A program made the position numbers and the translations under genes. Positions 9,601 through 21,200 of a stretch of DNA of 64,000 bases are shown here, piece after piece. Origin of the DNA: Tetragonia tetragonoides (lineage: Eukaryota; Streptophyta; Magnoliopsida; Caryophyllales; Aizoaceae); contig CM076152.1 of NCBI GenBank assembly GCA_038025085.1, positions 24,140,001 through 24,204,000 of the forward strand, read 5' to 3'. Below the pieces are notes generated by a model. The model ran no database searches. It saw only the letters and a list, made by a program, of their open reading frames with translations, and was not told the DNA's origin. Within the stretch, counting starts at the first letter, position 1. Each line of letters begins with the position of its first letter.

Positions 9601-12460
9601 TACTTGTAAACATTCTTGGTGTAGTTTCTCACTCAAATGAATGCAAACAAATCATTTGTGTGCTTTCTCTTAACATACAACACAAAAGAACTCAATCTCT
9701 TTCACCCTAGTCATATGAGCTTTTAAAACGCGTAGATGCATTCAAAAGCTTGAATTGAAGCTTGTTTGTACTTGTAAACATCCTTGGTGTAGTTTCTCAC
9801 TCAAATGAATGCAAACAAAGTATTTGGGTGCTTTCTCTTAATATACAACACAAAAGACCTCAATGTCTTTCACCCTAGTCATATGAGCTTTTAAAACGCG
9901 TAAATACATTCAAAAGCTTGAGTTGAAGCTTGTTTGTACTTGTAAACATCCTTGGTGTAGTTTCTCACTCCAATAAATGCAAACAAAGCTTTTGGGTGCT
10001 TTCTCTGAAAATACAACGCAAAAGAACTCTATCTCTTTCACCCTAGTCGTATGAGGTTTTAAAACGCGTATATGCATTCAAAAGCTTTCTCTGAAAATGC
10101 ACCCAAATGTTTTGTTTGCATTAATTTGAGTGAGAAACTTAACCAAGGATGTTTACAAGTACAAACAAGCTTCAAGTCAAGCTTTTGAATGTATTTACGC
10201 GTTTTAACAGCTCTTACGATTAGGGTGAAAGAGATTGAGGTCTTTTGTGTTGTATATTAAGAGAAAGCACCCAAATGCTTTGTTTGCATTCATTTGAGTG
10301 AGAAACTACACCAAGGATGTTTACAAGTACAAACAAGATTTAACTCAAACTTTTGAATGCATTTACGCATTTTAACAGCTCTTACAACTAGGGTGAAAGA
10401 GATTGAGTTCTTTTGCGTTGTGTATTAAGAGAAATCACTCAAATGCTTTGTTTGCATTCATTTGAGTGAGAAACTACACCAAGGATGTTTACAAAGTACA
10501 AACAAGATTTAACTCAAACTTTTGAATGCATTTACGCATTTTAACAGCTCTTACAACTAGGGTGAAAGAGATTGAGTTCTTTTGGGTTGTATATTAAGAG
10601 AAATCACTCAAATGCTTTGTGTGCATTCATTTGAGTGAGAAACTACACCAAGAATGTTTACAAGTACAAACAAGCTTCAATTCAAGCTTTTGAAAGCATT
10701 TTCGCGTTTTAAAACCTCATACGACTAGGGTGAAAAAGATTGAGTTCTTTTGTGTTGTATTTTAAGAGAAAGCAACCAAAAGCTTTGTTTGCATTCATTT
10801 CAGTGAGAAACTACACCAAGAATGTTTACAAGTATAAACAAGCTTCAACTCAAGCTTTTGAATGCATTTACGCGTTTTAAAAGCTCATATGACTAGGGTG
10901 AAAAAGATTGAGGGCTTTTGTGTTGTATATTAAGAGAACGCACCCAAATGTTTTGTTTGCATTCATTTGAGTGAGAAACTACACCAAGGATGTTTACAAG
11001 TACAAACAAGCTTCAACTCAAGCTTTTAAATGTATTTACGCATTTTAACAGCTCTTACAACTAGGGTGAAAGAGATTGAGTTCTTTTGTGCTGCATATTA
11101 AGAAAAAGCTCGCAAATGCTTTGTTTACATTCATTTGAGTGTGAAACTACCCCAAGGATGTTTACAACTACAAACAAGCTTGAACTCAAGCTTTTGAATG
11201 CATTTAAGCGTTTTAAAAGCTCATAGGACAAGAGTGAAAGAGATTGAGTTCTTTTGTGTTGTATATTAAGAGAACGCGCCCAAATGTTTTCTTTGCATTC
11301 ATGTGAGTGAGAAACTACAGCAAAGATGTTTACAAGTACCAACAAGCTTCAACTCAAGCTTTTGAATGTATTTACGCGTTTTAAAAGCTCATATGACTAG
11401 GGTAAAAGAGATTGAGGTCTTTTGTGTTGTGTATTAAGTGAAAGCACCCAAATGCTTTGTTTGCATTCATTTGAGTGAGAAACTACACCAAGGATGTTTA
11501 CAAGTACAAAAAAGCTTCAACTGAAGCTTTTTATTGCATTTAAGCATTTAACAGCTCTTACGACTAGGGTGAAATAGATTTAGTTCTTTTGTGTTGTATA
11601 TTAAGAGAAAGCACACAAATGCTTTGTTTGCATTCATTTGAGTGAGAAACTACACCAAGAATGTTTACAAGTACAAACAAGCTTCAACTCAAGCTTTTGA
11701 ATGCATTTACGCGTTTTAAAAGCTCATATGACTAGGGTGAAAAAGATTGAGTTCTTTTGTGTTGTATTTTAAGAGAAAGCAACCAAACGCTTTGTTTGCA
11801 TTCATTTCAGTGAGAAACTACACCAAGAATGTTTACAAGTACAAACAAGCTTCAACTCAAGCTTTTGAATGCATTTACGCGTTTTAAAAGCTCATATGAC
11901 TATGGTGAAAAAGATTGAGTTCTTTTGTGTTGTATATTAAGAGAAAGCACCCAAAAGCTTTGTTTGCATTCATTTGAGTGAGAAACTTAACCAAGGATGT
12001 TTACAAGTACAAACAAGCTTCAACTCAAGCTTTTGAATGTATTTACAGGTTTTAACAGCTCTTACGATTAGGGTGAAAGAGATTGAGGTCTTTTGTGTTG
12101 TATATTATGAGAAAGCACCAAAATGCTTTGTTCGCATTCATTTGAGTGAGAAACTACACCAAGGATGTTTACAAGTACAAACAAGCTTTAACTCCACCTT
12201 TTGAATACATTTACGCGTTTTAACAGCCCTTAAATCTAGGGTGAAAGAGATTGAGTTTATTTGTGTTGTATATTAAGAGAAAGCACCCAAATGCTTTGTT
12301 TGCATTTATTTGAGTGAGAAACTACACCAAAGATGTTTACAAGTACCAACAAGCTTCAACTTAAGCTTTTGAATGCATATAGGCGTTTTAAAACCTCATA
12401 CGACTAGGGTGAAAGAGATTGAGTTCTTTTGTGTTGCATTTTCAGAGAAAGCACCCAAAA
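6686..12460. repeat. HOR-A copy 1 (5,775 bp higher-order repeat)
   Basis: Aligns base-for-base with 12461-18235 at a constant offset of 5,775 (for example 6766 to 12541, 7176 to 12951, 8738 to 14513). Internal plan: minus monomers 6686-7180, shuffled segment S 7181-7312, minus 7313-8910, switch zone 8911-8960, plus 8961-10098, minus 10099-12460. It holds about 34 monomers, and copies differ at only occasional bases. Confidence 0.93.
8961..10098 (+). repeat. Inverted plus-strand block inside HOR-A copy 1
   Basis: About seven monomers in plus orientation between minus-oriented neighbours. The left switch zone (8911-8960) is a patchwork of short satellite words. The right switch is sharp at 10098/10099 (ctctgaaaatgcaccc). 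Some monomers here mirror those right of 10099, such as the gcttttggttgctttc variant at 9482 and its complement near 10770. Equivalents lie at 14736-15873 and 20511-21649. Confidence 0.88.
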
Positions 12461-15400
12461 GCTTTGTTTGCATTCATTGGAGTGAGAAACTACACCAAGG
12501 ATGTTTACAAGTACAAACAAGCTTTAACTCCACCTTTTGAATGCAATTACGCGTTTTAACAGCTCTTACGACTAGGGTGAAAGAGATTGAGTTCTTTTGT
12601 GTTGTATATTAAGAGGAATCACACAAATGCTTTGTTTGCATTCATTTGAGTGAGAAACTACACCAAGGATGTTTACAAGTACAAACAAGCTTCAACTCAA
12701 GCTTTTGAATGCATTTACGCGTTTTAAAAGCGAAAAGAGATTCAGTTCTTTTGTGTTATATATTAAGAAAAAGCTTAAACCCAAATGCTTTGTTTAAATT
12801 CATTTGAGGGAGAAACTACACCAAGGATGTTTAAAACTACAAACAGGCGTCAACTCAAGCTTTTGAATGCATTTACGCGTTTTAAAAGCTCATACGACAA
12901 GGGTGAAAGAGATTGAGGTCTTTTGTGTTGTATATTAAAAGAAAGCACCCAAATGAATTCAAAATTTTGAGTTGAAGCATGTTTGTACTTGTAAACACAT
13001 ACTTGTTCAAATCATTTAATACACAGAAGACCTCAATCTCTTTCACACAAATGCAAACAAACCTAGTCGCGTTTTAACACCCTAGTCATTTGAGTGAGAA
13101 ACTACACCAAGGATGTTTACAAGTACAAACAAGCTTCAACTGAAGCTTTTTATTGCATTTAAGCATTTTAACAGCTCTTTTGACTAGGGTGAAAGATATT
13201 GAGTTCTTTTGTATTGTATATTAAGAGAAAGCACACAAATGATTTGTTTGCATTCATTTGAGTGAGAAAGTACACCAAGAATGTTTACAAGTACAAACAA
13301 GCTTCAACACAAGCTTTTGAATGCATTTACGCGTTTTAAAAGCTCATATGACTAGGGTGAAAGAGATTGAGTTCTTTTTTGTTGTATATTAAGAGAAAGC
13401 ACCCAAATGCTTTGTTTGCATTCATTTGAGCGAGAAACTACACCAAGAATGTTTACAAGTACAAACAAGCTTCAACTCAAGCTTTTGAATGCATTTACGC
13501 GTTTTAAAAGCTCATATGACTAGGGTGAAAAAGATTGAGTTCTTTTGTGTTGTACATTAAGAGAAAGCACCCAAATGCTTTGTTTGCATTTATTTGAGTG
13601 AGAAACTTAACCAAGGATGTTTACAAGTACAAACAAGCTTCAACTCCAGCTTTTGAATGTATTTACGCGTTTTAACAGCTCTTACGATTAGGGTGAAAGA
13701 GATTGAAGTCTTTTGTGATGTATATTAAGAGAAAGCACCCAAATGGTTTGTTTGCATTCATTTGAGTGAGAAACTACACCAAGGATGTTTACAACTACAA
13801 ACAAGCTTTAACTCCACCTTTTGAATGCATTTACGCATTTTAACTGCTCTTACCACTAGGGTGAAAGAGATTGAGTTCTTTTGTGTTGTATATTAAGAGA
13901 AAGCACCCAAATGCTTTGATTGCATTCATTTGAGTGAGAAACTACACCAAGGATGTTTACAACTACAAAGAAGCTTTAACTCCACCTTTTGAATGCATTT
14001 ACGCATTTTAACAGCTCTTACAACTGGGGTGAAAGAGATTGAGTTCTTTTGTGTTGTATATTAAGAGAAAGCACCCAAATGCTTTGTTTGCATTCATTTG
14101 AGTGAGAAACTACACCAAGGATGTTTACAAGTACAAACAAGCCTTAACTCCAACTTTTGAATGCATTTACGCATTTTAACAGCTCTTACAACTAGGGTGA
14201 AAGAGATTGAGTTCTTTTGTGTTGTATATTAAGAGAAATCACCCAAATGGTTTGTTTGCATTCATTTGAGTGAGAAACTACACCAAGGATGTTCACAAGT
14301 ACAAACAAGTTTCAACTCAAGCTTTTGAATGCATTTACGCGTTTTAACAGCTCTTACGATTAGGCGAAAAGAGATTGAGTTCTTTTGTGTTGTATATTAA
14401 CAAAAAGCTCGCAAATGCTTTGTTTACATTCATTTGAGTGTGAAACTACCCCAAGGATGTTTACAACTACAAACAAGCTTGAACTCATGCTTTTGAATGC
14501 ATTTAAGCGTTTTTAAAGCTCATACGACAAGGGTGAAAGAGATTGAGTTCTTTTGTGTTGTATATTAAGAGAACGCACCCAAATGTTTTCTTTGCATTCA
14601 TTTGAGTGAGAAACTACACCAAAGATATTTGCAGGTACCAACAAGCTTCCACTTAAGCTTTTGAATGCATATACGCGTTTCAAACAGTTTCTTAATTTTG
14701 TTTGCATTCACCTTTTGAATTTACAAGTACAAACAATCAAATGAATGCAAATAATGCATTTGGGTACTTTCTCTTAATATTCAACACAAAAGAACTCAAT
14801 CTCTTTCACCCTAGATGTAAGAGCTGTTAAAACGCGTAAATGCATTCAAAAGGTGGTGTTAAAGCTTGTTTGTACTTGTAAACATCCTTGGTGTAGTTTC
14901 TCACTCAAATGAATGCAAACAAACATTTGGGTGCTTTCTCTTAATATACAACACAAAAGACCTCAATCTCTTTCACCCTAATCGTAAGAGCTGTTAAAAC
15001 GCGTAAATACATTCAAAAGCTTGAGTTGAAGCTTGTTTGTACTTGTAAACATCCTTGGTTAAGTTTCTCACTCAAATGAATGCAAACAAAGCATTTGGGT
15101 GCTTTCTCTTAATATACAACACGAAAGAACTCAATCTTTTTCACCCTAGTCATATGAGCTTTTAAAACGCGTAAATGCATTCAAAAGCTTGAGTTGAAGC
15201 TTGTTTGTACTTGTAAACAATCTTGGTGTAGTTTCTCACTGAAATGAATGCAAACAAAGCTTTTGGTTGCTTTCTCTTAAAATACAACACAAAAGAACTC
15301 AATCTTTTTCACCCTAGTCATATGAGCTTTTAAAACGCGTAAATGCATTCAAAAGCTTGTGTTGAAGCTTGTTTGTACTTGTAAACATTCTTGGTGTAGT

Positions 15401-18235
15401 TTCTCACTCAAATGAATGCAAACAAATCATTTGTGTGCTTTCTCTTAACATACAACACAAAAGAACTCAATCTCTTTCACCCTAGTCATATGAGCTTTTA
15501 AAACGCGTAGATGCATTCAAAAGCTTGAATTGAAGCTTGTTTGTACTTGTAAACATCCTTGGTGTAGTTTCTCACTCAAATGAATGCAAACAAAGTATTT
15601 GGGTGCTTTCTCTTAATATACAACACAAAAGACCTCAATGTCTTTCACCCTAGTCATATGAGCTTTTAAAACGCGTAAATACATTCAAAAGCTTGAGTTG
15701 AAGCTTGTTTGTACTTGTAAACATCCTTGGTGTAGTTTCTCACTCCAATAAATGCAAACAAAGCTTTTGGGTGCTTTCTCTGAAAATACAACGCAAAAGA
15801 ACTCTATCTCTTTCACCCTAGTCGTATGAGGTTTTAAAACGCGTATATGCATTCAAAAGCTTTCTCTGAAAATGCACCCAAATGTTTTGTTTGCATTAAT
15901 TTGAGTGAGAAACTTAACCAAGGATGTTTACAAGTACAAACAAGCTTCAAGTCAAGCTTTTGAATGTATTTACGCGTTTTAACAGCTCTTACGATTAGGG
16001 TGAAAGAGATTGAGGTCTTTTGTGTTGTATATTAAGAGAAAGCACCCAAATGCTTTGTTTGCATTCATTTGAGTGAGAAACTACACCAAGGATGTTTACA
16101 AGTACAAACAAGATTTAACTCAAACTTTTGAATGCATTTACGCATTTTAACAGCTCTTACAACTAGGGTGAAAGAGATTGAGTTCTTTTGCGTTGTGTAT
16201 TAAGAGAAATCACTCAAATGCTTTGTTTGCATTCATTTGAGTGAGAAACTACACCAAGGATGTTTACAAAGTACAAACAAGATTTAACTCAAACTTTTGA
16301 ATGCATTTACGCATTTTAACAGCTCTTACAACTAGGGTGAAAGAGATTGAGTTCTTTTGGGTTGTATATTAAGAGAAATCACTCAAATGCTTTGTGTGCA
16401 TTCATTTGAGTGAGAAACTACACCAAGAATGTTTACAAGTACAAACAAGCTTCAATTCAAGCTTTTGAAAGCATTTTCGCGTTTTAAAACCTCATACGAC
16501 TAGGGTGAAAAAGATTGAGTTCTTTTGTGTTGTATTTTAAGAGAAAGCAACCAAAAGCTTTGTTTGCATTCATTTCAGTGAGAAACTACACCAAGAATGT
16601 TTACAAGTATAAACAAGCTTCAACTCAAGCTTTTGAATGCATTTACGCGTTTTAAAAGCTCATATGACTAGGGTGAAAAAGATTGAGGGCTTTTGTGTTG
16701 TATATTAAGAGAACGCACCCAAATGTTTTGTTTGCATTCATTTGAGTGAGAAACTACACCAAGGATGTTTACAAGTACAAACAAGCTTCAACTCAAGCTT
16801 TTAAATGTATTTACGCATTTTAACAGCTCTTACAACTAGGGTGAAAGAGATTGAGTTCTTTTGTGCTGCATATTAAGAAAAAGCTCGCAAATGCTTTGTT
16901 TACATTCATTTGAGTGTGAAACTACCCCAAGGATGTTTACAACTACAAACAAGCTTGAACTCAAGCTTTTGAATGCATTTAAGCGTTTTAAAAGCTCATA
17001 GGACAAGAGTGAAAGAGATTGAGTTCTTTTGTGTTGTATATTAAGAGAACGCGCCCAAATGTTTTCTTTGCATTCATGTGAGTGAGAAACTACAGCAAAG
17101 ATGTTTACAAGTACCAACAAGCTTCAACTCAAGCTTTTGAATGTATTTACGCGTTTTAAAAGCTCATATGACTAGGGTAAAAGAGATTGAGGTCTTTTGT
17201 GTTGTGTATTAAGTGAAAGCACCCAAATGCTTTGTTTGCATTCATTTGAGTGAGAAACTACACCAAGGATGTTTACAAGTACAAAAAAGCTTCAACTGAA
17301 GCTTTTTATTGCATTTAAGCATTTAACAGCTCTTACGACTAGGGTGAAATAGATTTAGTTCTTTTGTGTTGTATATTAAGAGAAAGCACACAAATGCTTT
17401 GTTTGCATTCATTTGAGTGAGAAACTACACCAAGAATGTTTACAAGTACAAACAAGCTTCAACTCAAGCTTTTGAATGCATTTACGCGTTTTAAAAGCTC
17501 ATATGACTAGGGTGAAAAAGATTGAGTTCTTTTGTGTTGTATTTTAAGAGAAAGCAACCAAACGCTTTGTTTGCATTCATTTCAGTGAGAAACTACACCA
17601 AGAATGTTTACAAGTACAAACAAGCTTCAACTCAAGCTTTTGAATGCATTTACGCGTTTTAAAAGCTCATATGACTATGGTGAAAAAGATTGAGTTCTTT
17701 TGTGTTGTATATTAAGAGAAAGCACCCAAAAGCTTTGTTTGCATTCATTTGAGTGAGAAACTTAACCAAGGATGTTTACAAGTACAAACAAGCTTCAACT
17801 CAAGCTTTTGAATGTATTTACAGGTTTTAACAGCTCTTACGATTAGGGTGAAAGAGATTGAGGTCTTTTGTGTTGTATATTATGAGAAAGCACCAAAATG
17901 CTTTGTTCGCATTCATTTGAGTGAGAAACTACACCAAGGATGTTTACAAGTACAAACAAGCTTTAACTCCACCTTTTGAATACATTTACGCGTTTTAACA
18001 GCCCTTAAATCTAGGGTGAAAGAGATTGAGTTTATTTGTGTTGTATATTAAGAGAAAGCACCCAAATGCTTTGTTTGCATTTATTTGAGTGAGAAACTAC
18101 ACCAAAGATGTTTACAAGTACCAACAAGCTTCAACTTAAGCTTTTGAATGCATATAGGCGTTTTAAAACCTCATACGACTAGGGTGAAAGAGATTGAGTT
18201 CTTTTGTGTTGCATTTTCAGAGAAAGCACCCAAAA
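12461..18235. repeat. HOR-A copy 2 (5,775 bp)
   Basis: Same internal plan as copy 1: minus, segment S 12956-13087, minus, switch zone 14686-14735, plus 14736-15873, minus to 18235. It shares derived variants with copy 3 left of about 14756 and with copy 1 right of about 14856, so it is a mosaic. Confidence 0.93.
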
Positions 18236-21200
18236 GCTTTGTTTGCATTCATTGGAGTGAGAAACTACACCAAGGATGTTTACAAGTACAAACAAGCTTT
18301 AACTCCACCTTTTGAATGCAATTACGCGTTTTAACAGCTCTTACGACTAGGGTGAAAGAGATTGAGTTCTTTTGTGTTGTATATTAAGAGGAATCACACA
18401 AATGCTTTGTTTGCATTCATTTGAGTGAGAAACTACACCAAGGATGTTTACAAGTACAAACAAGCTTCAACTCAAGCTTTTGAATGCATTTACGCGTTTT
18501 AAAAGCGAAAAGAGATTCAGTTCTTTTGTGTTATATATTAAGAAAAAGCTTAAACCCAAATGCTTTGTTTAAATTCATTTGAGGGAGAAACTACACCAAG
18601 GATGTTTAAAACTACAAACAGGCGTCAACTCAAGCTTTTGAATGCATTTACGCGTTTTAAAAGCTCATACGACAAGGGTGAAAGAGATTGAGGTCTTTTG
18701 TGTTGTATATTAAAAGAAAGCACCCAAATGAATTCAAAATTTTGAGTTGAAGCATGTTTGTACTTGTAAACACATACTTGTTCAAATCATTTAATACACA
18801 GAAGACCTCAATCTCTTTCACACAAATGCAAACAAACCTAGTCGCGTTTTAACACCCTAGTCATTTGAGTGAGAAACTACACCAAGGATGTTTACAAGTA
18901 CAAACAAGCTTCAACTGAAGCTTTTTATTGCATTTAAGCATTTTAACAGCTCTTTTGACTAGGGTGAAAGATATTGAGTTCTTTTGTATTGTATATTAAG
19001 AGAAAGCACACAAATGATTTGTTTGCATTCATTTGAGTGAGAAAGTACACCAAGAATGTTTACAAGTACAAACAAGCTTCAACACAAGCTTTTGAATGCA
19101 TTTACGCGTTTTAAAAGCTCATATGACTAGGGTGAAAGAGATTGAGTTCTTTTTTGTTGTATATTAAGAGAAAGCACCCAAATGCTTTGTTTGCATTCAT
19201 TTGAGCGAGAAACTACACCAAGAATGTTTACAAGTACAAACAAGCTTCAACTCAAGCTTTTGAATGCATTTACGCGTTTTAAAAGCTCATATGACTAGGG
19301 TGAAAAAGATTGAGTTCTTTTGTGTTGTACATTAAGAGAAAGCACCCAAATGCTTTGTTTGCATTTATTTGAGTGAGAAACTTAACCAAGGATGTTTACA
19401 AGTACAAACAAGCTTCAACTCCAGCTTTTGAATGTATTTACGCGTTTTAACAGCTCTTACGATTAGGGTGAAAGAGATTGAAGTCTTTTGTGATGTATAT
19501 TAAGAGAAAGCACCCAAATGGTTTGTTTGCATTCATTTGAGTGAGAAACTACACCAAGGATGTTTACAACTACAAACAAGCTTTAACTCCACCTTTTGAA
19601 TGCATTTACGCATTTTAACTGCTCTTACCACTAGGGTGAAAGAGATTGAGTTCTTTTGTGTTGTATATTAAGAGAAAGCACCCAAATGCTTTGATTGCAT
19701 TCATTTGAGTGAGAAACTACACCAAGGATGTTTACAACTACAAAGAAGCTTTAACTCCACCTTTTGAATGCATTTACGCATTTTAACAGCTCTTACAACT
19801 GGGGTGAAAGAGATTGAGTTCTTTTGTGTTGTAAATTAAGAGAAAGCACCCAAATGCTTTGTTTGCATTCATTTGAGTGAGAAACTACACCAAGGATGTT
19901 TACAAGTACAAACAAGCCTTAACTCCAACTTTTGAATGCATTTACGCATTTTAACAGCTCTTACAACTAGGGTGAAAGAGATTGAGTTCTTTTGTGTTGT
20001 ATATTAAGAGAAATCACCCAAATGGTTTGTTTGCATTCATTTGAGTGAGAAACTACACCAAGGATGTTCACAAGTACAAACAAGTTTCAACTCAAGCTTT
20101 TGAATGCATTTACGCGTTTTAACAGCTCTTACGATTAGGCGAAAAGAGATTGAGTTCTTTTGTGTTGTATATTAACAAAAAGCTCGCAAATGCTTTGTTT
20201 ACATTCATTTGAGTGTGAAACTACCCCAAGGATGTTTACAACTACAAACAAGCTTGAACTCATGCTTTTGAATGCATTTAAGCGTTTTTAAAGCTCATAC
20301 GACAAGGGTGAAAGAGATTGAGTTCTTTTGTGTTGTATATTAAGAGAACGCACCCAAATGTTTTCTTTGCATTCATTTGAGTGAGAAACTACACCAAAGA
20401 TATTTGCAGGTACCAACAAGCTTCCACTTAAGCTTTTGAATGCATATACGCGTTTCAAACAGTTTCTTAATTTTGTTTGCATTCACCTTTTGAATTTACA
20501 AGTACAAACAATCAAATGAATGCAAATAATGCATTTGGGTACTTTCTCTTAATATTCAACACAAAAGAACTCAATCTCTTTCACCCTAGATGTAAGAGCT
20601 GTTAAAACGCGTAAATGCATTCAAAAGGTGGAGTTAAAGCTTGTTTGTACTTGTAAACATCCTTGGTGTAGTTTCTCACTCAAATGAATGCAAACAAAGC
20701 ATTTGGGTGCTTTCTCTTAATATACAACACAAAAGACCTCAATCTCTTTCACCCTAATCGTAAGAGCTGTTAAAACGCGTAAATACATTCAAAAGCTTGA
20801 GTTGAAGCTTGTTTGTACTTGTAAACATCCTTGGTTAAGTTTCTCACTCAAATGAATGCAAACAAAGCATTTGGGTGCTTTCTCTTAATATACAACACGA
20901 AAGAACTCAATCTTTTTCACCCTAGTCATATGAGCTTTTAAAACGCGTAAATGCATTCAAAAGCTTGAGTTGAAGCTTGTTTGTACTTGTAAACAATCTT
21001 GGTGTAGTTTCTCACTGAAATGAATGCAAACAAAGCTTTTGGTTGCTTTCTCTTAAAATACAACACAAAAGAACTCAATCTTTTTCACCCTAGTCATATG
21101 AGCTTTTAAAACGCGTAAATGCATTCAAAAGCTTGTGTTGAAGCTTGTTTGTACTTGTAAACATTCTTGGTGTAGTTTCTCACTCAAATGAATGCAAACA

